Below, piece by piece: positions 35,742-44,827 of a stretch of 64,000 nt of DNA. A model generated the notes under the pieces. It saw nothing but the letters and a program-made list of their open reading frames with translations. It was not told the origin of the DNA and ran no database searches. The position numbers and the translations under genes were made by a program. This DNA comes from CALMZY01 sp052033915 (GTDB lineage: Bacteria > Verrucomicrobiota > Kiritimatiellia > CAIQIC01 > JAGNIJ01): NCBI GenBank assembly GCA_052033915.1, contig JBPOJF010000009.1:62001-126000 (forward strand), read 5' to 3'. Positions within the stretch are counted from its first letter, which is position 1; each line of letters opens with the position of its first letter.

Positions 35742-38504
35742 ATGAACACATGGTATCAACTGAACATCGATGATGCGGCGAAGAAGCTGGGCACGAACGC
35801 GGCGGACGGATTGAGCGCCGCGGAGGCCGATCTCCGGATAAAGCGATATGGGCCGAACGAGCTGGTGGATCGCGGCCGGAAAAGCCCGTGGGCGATCCTC
35901 TGGGAGCAGATGACCGCGCTGATGGTCGTTATCCTCATCGTCGCCGCCGTGGTGTCCGCCCTTCTTGGCGACTGGAAGGATGCAATCGCGATCCTGACGA
36001 TCGTTGTCCTCAACGCGATTCTCGGGTTCAGCCAGGAGTATCGCGCGGAGAAGGCGATGGCCGCGCTGAAGCGGATGTCCGCGCCGGTTGTTCGGGTGCG
36101 CCGCGACGGCCGGATCCGTGAAGTTTCCTCCCGGGAACTTGTGCCCGGCGACGTGGTTCTTCTCGAGGCCGGCAACGTGGTTCCGGCCGACCTGCGCCTG
36201 ATCGAGAGCGCGAACCTCCGCGTGCAGGAGGCCGCGCTGACGGGCGAGTCGGAGCCGGTGGAAAAGGCGACGGAAGCCCTGGAGGCGAAGGATGTGACGA
36301 TCGGCGATCGGCGCAACATGGCCTTCATGGGGACGATCGTTACGTACGGGCGGGGTGCGGGGATTGTGGTCGAAACCGGGATGAACACGGAACTGGGCGC
36401 GATTGCGGCGATGATCCAGACCGTGGAGTCGGAGCCGACGCCGCTCCAGAAGCGCATGGACCATCTCGGCCGGGTCCTGGCTGCCGCGGCGTTCGTGATC
36501 GTCGTGGTGATCTTTGCGCTCGGGATGATGCGCGGCGAGGGGTTCAAGCTGATGTTCCTGACGGCGGTCAGCATGGCCGTGGCCGCCGTGCCGGAAGGGT
36601 TGCCGGCGGTGGTCACCATCGCGCTCGCGCTCGGCGCGCAGAAGATGCTGAGGCGCAACGCGCTGATCCGGAAACTGCCTGCCGTCGAGACGCTGGGCTC
36701 GGTGACGGTCATCTGTTCCGACAAGACCGGAACGCTGACGGAGAACAAGATGACCGTGACTGCGCTGGACGTGGCCGGGCACCGGCTCGACCTCATCGCG
36801 CACCTGCGCGGCGCGGGCCCGGCGCTCCAGTCGGACGACGAGCGGCTGAGCATCCTGAAGGTGCAGCCGGCCCTGCCGCTGATCCTGGCCGGCGGCGCGC
36901 TGTGCAACGATGCGGCGTTGAAGTCGGAGGCTGAAGCGCCGGATCGCTTCCAGACCGTCGGCGATCCCACAGAGGGCGCCCTGCTGGTGGCCGCGGCGCG
37001 GATGGGCATGATGAAAGCGGACCTCGATCGGCTTCTGCCCCGGGTGGCCGAGGTTCCGTTCGAGTCCGAACGGAAGCGGATGAGCACGATTCACCGCCTG
37101 CCGGGGGCGGACCAGCCCGTCCCGGAGCCGCTCAAGGCGTTCAGCGGGAAGCCGTACCTGTGCTGCACCAAGGGGTCCGTGGACGGGTTGCTGGACATCT
37201 CCGGCGAGGTATGGGTTGAAGGGCGCCGCGAGCCGATGACGGACGAGTGGCGCAGGCGGATTATTGCCGCCAACGAGCAGATGGCCGGAAAGGGCGTGCG
37301 CGTACTGGGCGTCGCCTTCCGCGCCTTGGATGTCGTGCCGAAGAGGTTGGACGGCGGGGAGATCGAGCGGGATTTGGTGTTCATCGGCTTGATGGGAATG
37401 ATCGATCCGCCCCGCGAGGAAGTGAAAGACGCGGCGGCCCGGTGTCGGACGGCGGGCATCCGGCCGGTGATGATCACGGGGGACCATCCGCTGACCGCGC
37501 GTCACATCGCGCACGAACTGGGCATCGCCGGCGAGAACGACCGGGTGCTGACGGGTGTTGATCTCGAGAAGATGTCCGTTCAGCAGCTTGAGGAGATTGT
37601 CGGGCAGGTTTCCGTGTACGCGCGCGTTTCCCCGGAGCACAAGTTGAAGATTGTGCAGGCGCTTCAGGACAAGGGGCACATCGTGGCGATGACCGGCGAC
37701 GGCGTAAACGACGCGCCGGCGCTGAAGAAGTCGGATATCGGCGTGGCGATGGGGATCACGGGCACGGATGTTTCGAAGGAAGCGGCCGACATGGTCCTGC
37801 GCGACGACAACTTCGCCACCATTGTCTCGGCGGTGGAGGAGGGGCGGGTGATCTACGACAACATCCGCAAGTTCATCAAGTACCTGCTGACGAGCAACTC
37901 GGGCGAGTTGTGGGTCATGCTGCTGGCGCCGTTCCTCGGCATGCCTCTGCCGCTGCTTCCCCTGCAGATCCTGTGGATTAACCTGGTGACCGACGGGTTC
38001 CCGGCGCTGGCGTTGAGCGTCGAGCCGCCCGAGCGGAACATCATGAAACGCCCGCCCCGTCCGCCGAAGGAAAACGTGTTTGCGCACGGCATGGGACGGC
38101 ACATCATCTGGGTCGGTCTTCTGATGGGGATCAGTGTGCTGGGCCTCGGCAAGATCTACCACGCGCTCGACATCCCCCACTGGCAGACCATGACCTTCAA
38201 CGCGTTGACGCTGGCGCAGATGGCGCACGTCCTGGCGATCCGGTCTGAGCGCGATTCCTTGTTCAAGATCGGCTTTTTTTCCAACAAGGCCCTGGTCGGC
38301 GCTGTGCTGCTGACGTTCCTGCTGCAGGTGGCGGTGATCTATGTGCCGGCGTTCCAGCGCCTGTTCAAGACCACGCCGCTGACGGCCGGGGAGTTCATCC
38401 TGACCCTGGCGGTCAGCTCGCTGATCTTTGTCGCTGTCGAGATGGAAAAACTTTTGAAGAGACGGAAGGAATCCTCTGCTTCCGCTTGTGTATCTGCGGC
38501 ATGA
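35742..38504 (+). CDS. Cation-transporting P-type ATPase (Ca2+-type, P2)
   Basis: A 920-residue inner-membrane pump. An N-terminal cation-ATPase domain (about 5-70) is followed by paired helices, the actuator with LTGESEPVEKA near 165, the helix-4 motif VPEGLPAVV near 285, the phosphorylation site CSDKTGTLTENK near 330, the nucleotide-binding domain, TGDGVNDAPALKKSDIGVAM near 655, and six C-terminal helices. PEGLP and overall length place it with the P-IIA (SERCA/PMA1-like) pumps that move Ca2+ or Na+/K+. The ion cannot be fixed by eye. Start ATG 35742 gives the normal N-terminus; the frame is open 11 codons upstream. Confidence 0.93.
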   Translation: MNTWYQLNIDDAAKKLGTNAADGLSAAEADLRIKRYGPNELVDRGRKSPWAILWEQMTALMVVILIVAAVVSALLGDWKDAIAILTIVVLNAILGFSQEYRAEKAMAALKRMSAPVVRVRRDGRIREVSSRELVPGDVVLLEAGNVVPADLRLIESANLRVQEAALTGESEPVEKATEALEAKDVTIGDRRNMAFMGTIVTYGRGAGIVVETGMNTELGAIAAMIQTVESEPTPLQKRMDHLGRVLAAAAFVIVVVIFALGMMRGEGFKLMFLTAVSMAVAAVPEGLPAVVTIALALGAQKMLRRNALIRKLPAVETLGSVTVICSDKTGTLTENKMTVTALDVAGHRLDLIAHLRGAGPALQSDDERLSILKVQPALPLILAGGALCNDAALKSEAEAPDRFQTVGDPTEGALLVAAARMGMMKADLDRLLPRVAEVPFESERKRMSTIHRLPGADQPVPEPLKAFSGKPYLCCTKGSVDGLLDISGEVWVEGRREPMTDEWRRRIIAANEQMAGKGVRVLGVAFRALDVVPKRLDGGEIERDLVFIGLMGMIDPPREEVKDAAARCRTAGIRPVMITGDHPLTARHIAHELGIAGENDRVLTGVDLEKMSVQQLEEIVGQVSVYARVSPEHKLKIVQALQDKGHIVAMTGDGVNDAPALKKSDIGVAMGITGTDVSKEAADMVLRDDNFATIVSAVEEGRVIYDNIRKFIKYLLTSNSGELWVMLLAPFLGMPLPLLPLQILWINLVTDGFPALALSVEPPERNIMKRPPRPPKENVFAHGMGRHIIWVGLLMGISVLGLGKIYHALDIPHWQTMTFNALTLAQMAHVLAIRSERDSLFKIGFFSNKALVGAVLLTFLLQVAVIYVPAFQRLFKTTPLTAGEFILTLAVSSLIFVAVEMEKLLKRRKESSASACVSAA

Positions 38505-38743
38505 TCTTCATGAAGGGATTCATCCGTGCGTTGAGCCCCGCGCCGTTCCGCGAATGCGGCGCGTGTCGCGATTCGGCTCGTGACAGGCTCCTTCCGGGTT
38601 GGATGAGTTGAACGCATCCGGCGCGGCCGGCCCTGCAAGGCCCGCATTGCGGGGTGGGCGGGTTGGCTTGACAACGGCCCTTTTTTGGATAGCGTTTCCG
38701 CCACGATTGCTTCCCTGTCTTCAGACAGGTTGGTGATATTCCA

Positions 38744-39817
38744 ATGATTTTAATTGTCAGCGTCATCTTCATAGCCTTGGCGTTCGAGTACATCAACGGC
38801 TTCCACGACACGGCCAACGCGATCGCGACCTCCGTCTCGACCAAGGTGCTCACGCCGCGGCAGGCGATTGTCATGGCGGCCGTTCTCAACATGATGGGCG
38901 CCATGGTGGGTGTGTCGGTGGCCACGACCATCGGCAAGGGGCTGGTGGATACCAGCTTCGTCACCACCGAGACGATCTTCTGCGCGCTGTCCGGCGCCAT
39001 TCTGTGGAACCTGATTACCTGGTGGCTGGGTCTTCCATCCAGTTCCAGCCATGCGTTGATCGGCGGGTTGTGCGGGGCCGCGCTGGCTTCCGCCCATGGA
39101 CAGTGGAGCGTGATTCACTGGGCGGTCATGAACCCCGCCAGCGGGAAGCACGAGGGGCTTTGGCCCAAGGTGGTGGTTCCGATGTTCACCTCGCCCGTGC
39201 TGGGAATCGTGTTGGGGTTCTTTTTGATGGGCCTGCTGACCGTTCTTTTGAGGAAAGCCACGCCCCGGCTGGTCAACGCCGTCTTCGGCAAGCTTCAGGT
39301 GGTCAGCGCGGGCTTCATGGGTTTCAGTCACGGGACCAACGATGCGCAGAAGACCATGGGCATTATCGCCCTGGTTCTGTACACGGCGACCCAGAGCGGC
39401 AACTTTGACCATCTGCCCGCGTGGCTCCAGTTTCTGAACACGCCGAAGTTCGAGGTGGCCACATGGGTCAAGCTGGTTTGCGCGCTGACGATGGCGGCGG
39501 GCACGGCCGCCGGCGGCTGGCGAATCATCCGGACGCTCGGCCATAAGATGGTCAGGCTCCAGCCCGTCCACGGCTTTGCGGCGGAAACGACCGCGGCCAC
39601 CATCATCCAGTTGGCCAGCCATTGGGGCATTCCTCTTTCCACCACACACGTCATCTCGTCCTCGATCATGGGCGTGGGCGCCACGAAGCGCCTGAGCGCC
39701 GTCAGTTGGGGGATCGTCGGCCGCATGGTCTGGGCGTGGATTCTGACCCTGCCTGTGACGGCGTTCTTCGCCTACTGGATGGAGAGGATCTGGATGGCTT
39801 TCCGCGGCGCTTCCTGA
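38744..39817 (+). CDS. pit: Inorganic phosphate transporter (PiT family)
   Basis: A 357-residue membrane protein with about ten helices. The N-terminal PiT signature GFHDTANAIATSVSTKVLTP lies at 19-38, and its repeat GFSHGTNDAQKTMGIIAL near 197-214 gives the inverted-repeat topology of the family. Low-affinity, proton- or sodium-coupled phosphate (or metal-phosphate) uptake is expected. The DUF47 partner often encoded next to PiT is not present. It lies 240 bp downstream of the P-type ATPase on the same strand and probably has its own promoter. Confidence 0.95.
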   Translation: MILIVSVIFIALAFEYINGFHDTANAIATSVSTKVLTPRQAIVMAAVLNMMGAMVGVSVATTIGKGLVDTSFVTTETIFCALSGAILWNLITWWLGLPSSSSHALIGGLCGAALASAHGQWSVIHWAVMNPASGKHEGLWPKVVVPMFTSPVLGIVLGFFLMGLLTVLLRKATPRLVNAVFGKLQVVSAGFMGFSHGTNDAQKTMGIIALVLYTATQSGNFDHLPAWLQFLNTPKFEVATWVKLVCALTMAAGTAAGGWRIIRTLGHKMVRLQPVHGFAAETTAATIIQLASHWGIPLSTTHVISSSIMGVGATKRLSAVSWGIVGRMVWAWILTLPVTAFFAYWMERIWMAFRGAS

Positions 39818-40317
39818 CCCCTGCCCTCAGCACCACCCGGCTTCCTGGCGCAGACACGGGAGATCAGGACGTAACTCCGTTTCCTGCCATCCGGCACTTA
39901 AAAAATTCCCCTCCCATTCTCATTCGCGAATATGAGATTGGCATGAATTCCGCGATACCGGCCTGCCTGGTCAAAAAGCGGCCCCGCATGATTTATAACC
40001 AACGAATGATACGAAGGTTACGCCGTATTAGTTGAGCCAAACTGGTGTTGGCCGGTTGGAAAAGCCGTTCCAAGCCTCGTGTAGGCCCGGAATATGCTGA
40101 AGACATTGAGTATGGATTATGGACTGGAGATGCAGCAGTTCCTGCCTGTCGAGCGCCGGCCGAGCCAGGAGTGGCCGTGGTGCAAGGGGTTTATCGTGCA
40201 GGGCGTTCTGTACTCCAGCCATGTGACGAGCGGTGGCGACGAGAAGGAAGCCGGGTCCGCCGATGTGTTTCGCAGTCCCCCGCGCAGCCGCGCGTCCCTG
40301 TCCTGATTTCGGCGGCT
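39818..40317. other. 500-bp gene-poor region with a 20-bp dyad
   Basis: No convincing gene is present. The frame at 40094-40306 (70 codons, starting MLKTLSMDYGLEMQQFLPVE) has no ribosome-binding site or known domain and could be a small orphan at best. A perfect 6-bp dyad with a palindromic TTCGCGAA-like centre lies at 39918-39937 (TCTCATTCGCGAATATGAGA). No terminator with a T-tract was found after pit. Confidence 0.4.
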
Positions 40318-41139
40318 CTACGCCTTGCCGGTCTTCTGTATCCCGCCTTCAGGGAGTCGTTCGGGCAGTTCCTTGAAGTTGCGCTTCTGCCGGAGCGACA
40401 ACTCCCACAACTTCGCGTATTTCATGAACGCGCCGAACGCGCTCAACAGGGCGATGATGAGCCCGTGGGTTCCGTCGAGGAACCCGGCCTTCAGCAAGTA
40501 GCCCCGCAGGAAACGGAAGGGCGGGCGGAAGAGCAGGTCAATCCACCGGAACCCCTCGCCCTGCACAAAGCGCTGTTGGGCGGTGATGGTGGAAAAGCGG
40601 TTCAGCGTGTCCATGTGGTCCCGGATGTCGTCGTAGGTATAGTGCCAGATCGGGTTGCGCAGCCGCTTGACGGGTCCGTTCACAACCACCTTGTCATGCG
40701 GTTCCTGTCCCTCCGTGCGTCCGTGATCCTTCTTGAACAACCGGAGTTTGATGTCCGGGAACCACTCGCCGTGCCGGATCCACTTGCCGAGGTAGTACAC
40801 CTGCCGCGGAAACTCGTAGCCAAAGTACGACCCCGTGCCGTGTTCAAACTCGGCGATGATCTCTTCCCGAAGGGCGGGGCAGACTTCCTCGTCCGAATCG
40901 AGGAACAGGATCCACGGATGCGTCGACATCTCGCGGACGAGGTTCCGCTGTCCGACGTACCCGAGCCACTCGTGCTGGTACACACGGGGGGTGAACTCCT
41001 TGCAGATCTCGACGGTCTTGTCGGTGCTGAAGCTGTCCAGGACGATGATCTCGTCGCACCAGGTCAGGCTTTGGAGACAGCGCCGGATTTTCCGTTCTTC
41101 ATTAAAAGCGATTACGCAGGCTGAAATTTTTTCTCGCAT
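40318..41139 (-). CDS. Family 2 glycosyltransferase (WaaE/KdtX-like)
   Basis: A 273-residue enzyme with the GT-A fold. Start motif ISACVIAFNEERKIRRCLQS, IIVLDSFSTDKTVEI near 32, and the DxD-type metal site FLDSDEEV near 80, followed by EFPRQVYYLGKWIRHGEWFP near 108 as in WaaE/KdtX proteins. Those add a sugar to the lipopolysaccharide inner core, so an outer-membrane glycolipid role is likely. It follows the FHA gene by 20 bp on the same strand. Confidence 0.9.
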   Translation of the reverse strand: MREKISACVIAFNEERKIRRCLQSLTWCDEIIVLDSFSTDKTVEICKEFTPRVYQHEWLGYVGQRNLVREMSTHPWILFLDSDEEVCPALREEIIAEFEHGTGSYFGYEFPRQVYYLGKWIRHGEWFPDIKLRLFKKDHGRTEGQEPHDKVVVNGPVKRLRNPIWHYTYDDIRDHMDTLNRFSTITAQQRFVQGEGFRWIDLLFRPPFRFLRGYLLKAGFLDGTHGLIIALLSAFGAFMKYAKLWELSLRQKRNFKELPERLPEGGIQKTGKA

Positions 41140-41159
41140 GGCAGTTCCTTTTTGAGTCG

Positions 41160-42344
41160 TCAGGACGGGCCCCCGCCTTTCGCGTCGGCTTGCGGCGGAT
41201 TGGCCGTCGTGCCGGTCGCGCCGTCCTCGACGCCGTCCAGAAGGGTCTTCGGGCGCGCGTCGGCATCCGCCATCTCATCTCCGTAGAAAACCCGGATGCG
41301 ATACCCATAATACTTCCCCTTCTCGCGGTTCCGGAAGCCCGCGGGGACAACGTACGTTGCCGTGATCAGCTTGTGCGGCCCCTGTCCCCACGTCCCGTCG
41401 AGAGCCAGGGGTTCCTTCGGCGCGATGGCGCGGGTGGGGGTCACCCGGCCCGTGGAGTCCTGGTCGAAGAAGGAGACCTCCACGCGGACAGCGGCCGGAT
41501 CGAGCTCCTTCGGCGGCACGGCGGAAATGAGGTTGATGTTCAGCATGCGCATCTCGTCGAACTCTTCGTTGGCGGGGAACTTCTGCTGTTCCACGGATGC
41601 GATCCGGATCATGCGCAGACCGAGGCCGGGCGATGGGGTCGGTGCGCTCGTCTCCTCCTGGAGCGGCGCGGCGGCGGGCGCGGGCGGCGGCGGCGCGGGC
41701 TGCACCGCGAGCGTCTTCATCGTCTTTCGCAGGTCTGCGAGGTCCTCGCGGACCTGCCGCAGTTCTTCGGATACCGGCTGCAGACTCTCGCGCAAGTGGA
41801 CGGCGGGCGGTTTTGCCGTTTCCACCGCGACCCCCGTAGCCGCGGCGTCCGCGGCGGCAAGGGTCGCTACGGCGACGGACGTCGTTTCCGGGATGTCCAG
41901 CGGCCGGGCGGCGGGTTTCGGGCTGTCCTCTCGAATCAGCGTTCGGACTCCGCCGACCACCAGGGCGAGCAGGAGAATGGCGCCGGCCACAGGCGCCCAT
42001 GTCACCTTCCGCGCATGCCGCTCGATATGCTTCTCGTCGGTCACATCGGCCTGCACGAGCGCCTGCACGAGGAATCGGGTCAGGCCGACTTCGATCACGT
42101 CGCCATGCTTCAGGCGTGCCTCGCGCACTTCGCGTTTGTTGACCAGGATCCGGTTCATCGAGCCGAGGTCGCGGATGTATATGCCGTCCGGCCGGTGCTC
42201 GATCACGGCGTGCTTTCTCGACACTTCCGGGTCGTCCACTCGAACGGCGCAGTCCGGGTCCCTGCCGATGACCATCGGGTTCGCTTCAATGGTAATGCGC
42301 AGACCGGTGGAGGGGCCTGTTAAAATTATGAGCCTGTACATCAT
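41160..42344 (-). CDS. FHA-domain membrane protein
   Basis: A 394-residue protein. The N-terminal FHA domain (about 1-95) has MVIGRDPDCAVRV near 24, EVSRKHAVIEH near 40 and LGSMNRILVN near 60, the residues that read phosphothreonine. One membrane helix follows (VAGAILLLALVVGGVRTLI, about 117-135). The rest has Pro/Ala linkers, a short helical stretch (about 185-215), and a C-terminal beta-rich domain (about 255-360) that I do not recognise. By analogy it links Ser/Thr phosphorylation to an envelope process. It is upstream of, and probably co-transcribed with, the glycosyltransferase. Confidence 0.85.
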   Translation of the reverse strand: MMYRLIILTGPSTGLRITIEANPMVIGRDPDCAVRVDDPEVSRKHAVIEHRPDGIYIRDLGSMNRILVNKREVREARLKHGDVIEVGLTRFLVQALVQADVTDEKHIERHARKVTWAPVAGAILLLALVVGGVRTLIREDSPKPAARPLDIPETTSVAVATLAAADAAATGVAVETAKPPAVHLRESLQPVSEELRQVREDLADLRKTMKTLAVQPAPPPPAPAAAPLQEETSAPTPSPGLGLRMIRIASVEQQKFPANEEFDEMRMLNINLISAVPPKELDPAAVRVEVSFFDQDSTGRVTPTRAIAPKEPLALDGTWGQGPHKLITATYVVPAGFRNREKGKYYGYRIRVFYGDEMADADARPKTLLDGVEDGATGTTANPPQADAKGGGPS

Positions 42345-42498
42345 ACGGAGACCGAAATCGCCCTGGGATTCCGGTGAATAGCGCCGGTCAGTCTGATTCA
42401 GGAGGGGGAAAGCGGCAAGAAGAAATATCTGCCGCGGCAGGCCGGCGGAGGCCGTGAGCGGTGAAAAGGGAGAACGTGTTCCTGCGCGACCTTGGCCT

Positions 42499-43836
42499 TC
42501 AGACGTTGGACTTGAGTTTCGCCACCGCCTCGATGTGGAACGTGTGCGGAAACATGTCCACGGGCTGAATGGCCTCGATGGCGTAGCCGCCTTCCGCCAG
42601 CCGCTTCAGGTCGCGCGCGAGCGTCGCGGGATTGCAGGAGACGTAAATCAGGTTCGGCGCGGCGACGGACAGCAGGAGTTCCATCGCCTTCTTGTGCAGG
42701 CCCGGCCGCGGCGGGTCCACGACAATCAGATCGGTGGGCTTCGGAAAAGCGTCCGGCCCGGCTTTCTCGGCCTCCGCGCAGATCACCTCGATGTTTTTGA
42801 GGCCGTTGGTCTCGATATTGCGCCGCGCCATGGTGACGGAGTCGCGGTTCGATTCGATGCAGACGACCTTTTCCGCGACCCGGCTCAGGAACATGCCGAT
42901 CGGGCCGGCGCCGGCGTACAGGTCCACCGCGTTCCCCGGTTTCGTTTCGGCGGCCCACTCTTTCACCACGCCGAAGAGTTTCTCGGCCTGAAGGGTATTC
43001 GTCTGGAAGAACGTCGAGGGGCCGATCTCGAATGTGAAATCGTTGAGCTTGTCCTTGATCTGGCCGCTGCCCTTGAGGACGAACGTCTGATCCGCCGGCG
43101 CGGCCTCGGGGACATTGCGGTGATAGCTCGCGAGGAACGTGGTGCAGAGATCGTCGAGGACCTTGGGCAATTCTTCGAACGCCGGATGCTGCTGAACGGC
43201 GTGCAGGTGGATCATCCGGTCGCCCGTGCGCTTGCCCTCGCGGACGACCAGGTGGCGGAGGAATCCCTCGTTCTTCTCGTCATTGAAAACCGCGATGCCG
43301 CGCTCCTTCACGAACGTGAGCGTGCGCCGGATGATCTCGTTGGATTCCTTCGACTGCAACATGCAGTCGCTCGCCGGCACCACGCTGCGCCACTGGCCCT
43401 TGCGGTGGAGCCCGAGCACGGTCTCGCCGTCCCGAATGCCGAACGCGAAGACCATCTTGTTGCGGAACCAGAACGGCGAGTCCGCCGTGATCGACGGGCG
43501 GACGATGTCCGGGACGCCCGGCACGCCGTAGAGCGACTCGATCAGCACGTCGCGCTTCATCGCGATCTGCGCGGGATAGTCCATCTGCTGGAACGAACAG
43601 CCGCCGCAGATTCCGAAGACGGGACAGGGCGCGGGCACGCGGTGCGGCGACGGCTCGAGCACTTCCGCCACGCGCGCAAAAGCGTGGCTGCGCTTTCGCT
43701 TCGTGATCTCGGCGCGGATTGTTTCGCACGGCAGCGCGCCGTCCACGAAAATCACAAACCGATTCTGCCGCGCGATCGCGACCCCCTCGGCCGCCATTTT
43801 TTCGGTTTTAAGGATCAGGTCCAACGCCATGAACAT
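42499..43836 (-). CDS. rlmD: 23S rRNA (uracil-5-)-methyltransferase (RlmD/TrmA-RumA type)
   Basis: About 445 residues from ATG 43836 (MFMALDLILKTEKMAAEG; ATG 43830 is equivalent). The 32 codons upstream are repeat-derived and not counted. It has an N-terminal TRAM-like region, a 4Fe-4S cysteine set (CPVFGICGGCSFQQ), the SAM-binding segment AVDLYAGAGPIGMFLSR, VVDPPRPG and the catalytic cysteine in YVSCNPATLARDL. This is the class I m5U methyltransferase fold. Whether the target is U1939, U747 or tRNA cannot be told by eye. A heptad repeat lies in the promoter region. Confidence 0.9.
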   Translation of the reverse strand: MFMALDLILKTEKMAAEGVAIARQNRFVIFVDGALPCETIRAEITKRKRSHAFARVAEVLEPSPHRVPAPCPVFGICGGCSFQQMDYPAQIAMKRDVLIESLYGVPGVPDIVRPSITADSPFWFRNKMVFAFGIRDGETVLGLHRKGQWRSVVPASDCMLQSKESNEIIRRTLTFVKERGIAVFNDEKNEGFLRHLVVREGKRTGDRMIHLHAVQQHPAFEELPKVLDDLCTTFLASYHRNVPEAAPADQTFVLKGSGQIKDKLNDFTFEIGPSTFFQTNTLQAEKLFGVVKEWAAETKPGNAVDLYAGAGPIGMFLSRVAEKVVCIESNRDSVTMARRNIETNGLKNIEVICAEAEKAGPDAFPKPTDLIVVDPPRPGLHKKAMELLLSVAAPNLIYVSCNPATLARDLKRLAEGGYAIEAIQPVDMFPHTFHIEAVAKLKSNV

Positions 43837-43905
43837 CGTCCTTGTCCTCGAGATCATGCGAGGACAAACGCAGAACGTATCAACATTTCTCCAAAAAGAT
43901 ACACT

Positions 43906-43990
43906 TTCCAAAGTCCAAGGTCCAAAGTTCAAAGTGACTTTTGGGACGGGGCGCCTGTTTCTTGTGTTCTTTGCGCCTCTTTGCGGCTAG
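43906..43990. repeat. Heptad repeat plus 'TTTGCGCCTCTTTGCGGC' dispersed repeat
   Basis: 43906-43936 is a tract of TCCAAAG/TCCAAGG/TTCAAAG units with 7-bp period. 43948-43990 carries a second type of motif (CTTGTGTTCTTTGCGCCTCT). They fill the gap between the divergent rlmD and RluA-type genes and must overlap their promoters. Confidence 0.65.
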
Positions 43991-43999
43991 ATATTCTAC

Positions 44000-44740
44000 A
44001 TGACCAAATCTGTATTGCCTCCGGTTCTTTTTGAAGATGAGTCGTTCATCGCGTTCGACAAGCCCAGCGGGCTGCTCGTGGCCCCGGACCGCTGGGACAA
44101 GAAGCGCGAGAATCTCGCGGACCTGATTCACGAGCAGTTGTCGCCGAATTTTTTCAACGTCCATCGCCTCGACCGCGACACGAGCGGCGTGATCCTCGTC
44201 GCGAAGACGAAGAAGGCGCTGGATGCCGCGAGCCGCCTGTTCCACTCGCGCGAGGTGCAGAAGCGGTACGTGGCCATTGCCCACGGCGCGCCGAAGGAGG
44301 AGAAGGGGACGATCCGGATACCGATCGTGAAGGACGAAGAGCGGCCCGGCAAGATGAAGACCGCCCGACACGGCAAACCCGCGGTGACCGATTTCGAAGT
44401 GGTGGAGCGGTTTCGCCGGTACGCGCTGGTGAAGCTGGTCCCGCACACCGGCCGCACGCATCAGATCCGCGTCCATCTCGCCGCGATCGGCTGTCCGATC
44501 GCCTGCGACCGTTTCTACGGCGACGGCCGCGGGCTGATGCTTTCCGAACTCAAGAAGCATTACAAACAGCACGCCGACCGGCCCGAGCGGCCGCTGATCG
44601 GGCGGCTCGCCCTGCATGCCGAGATTCTCAGTCTGCCGCACCCGGTCACCGGCGAGCCGCTGGTCCTCCGCGCGCCGTTGCCGGACGATTTCGAACTGGC
44701 GCTGAAGTATCTCAAGCGGTATAGCGGCGGCAGATCGTAG
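44000..44740 (+). CDS. RluA-family pseudouridine synthase
   Basis: A 246-residue enzyme converting uridine to pseudouridine in rRNA or tRNA. The catalytic Asp sits in NVHRLDRDTSGVIL near 53-66. The KPSGLLVAPD near 21 and LVPHTGRTHQIRVHL near 148 motifs are conserved. There is no N-terminal S4 domain, so it resembles the compact RluA/TruC forms rather than RluC/RluD. The target site is not predictable. It is divergent from another RNA-modification gene, rlmD. Confidence 0.93.
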   Translation: MTKSVLPPVLFEDESFIAFDKPSGLLVAPDRWDKKRENLADLIHEQLSPNFFNVHRLDRDTSGVILVAKTKKALDAASRLFHSREVQKRYVAIAHGAPKEEKGTIRIPIVKDEERPGKMKTARHGKPAVTDFEVVERFRRYALVKLVPHTGRTHQIRVHLAAIGCPIACDRFYGDGRGLMLSELKKHYKQHADRPERPLIGRLALHAEILSLPHPVTGEPLVLRAPLPDDFELALKYLKRYSGGRS

Positions 44741-44827
44741 AGGGGCCTGATTCCATATGGTTTTTTCGGGCCGGCCGGAGTAACGTGTTTTCCCTGAACC
44801 ACTGAATCTGCCCGGAGATTGACGATC

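Noticed and set aside
35712..38228. A minus-strand open frame of 838 codons opposite the P-type ATPase
   Set aside because: Shadow of a complete P-type ATPase with all motifs.
40094..40306. A 70-codon frame between pit and the glycosyltransferase
   Set aside because: No ribosome-binding site or known domain; mentioned only as a possible orphan.
41104..41115. A LacI-operator-like sequence (10 of 12 matches to the sites at 3387-3495)
   Set aside because: It lies in the coding sequence for the conserved ACVIAFNEE start of the glycosyltransferase, so protein constraint explains it.
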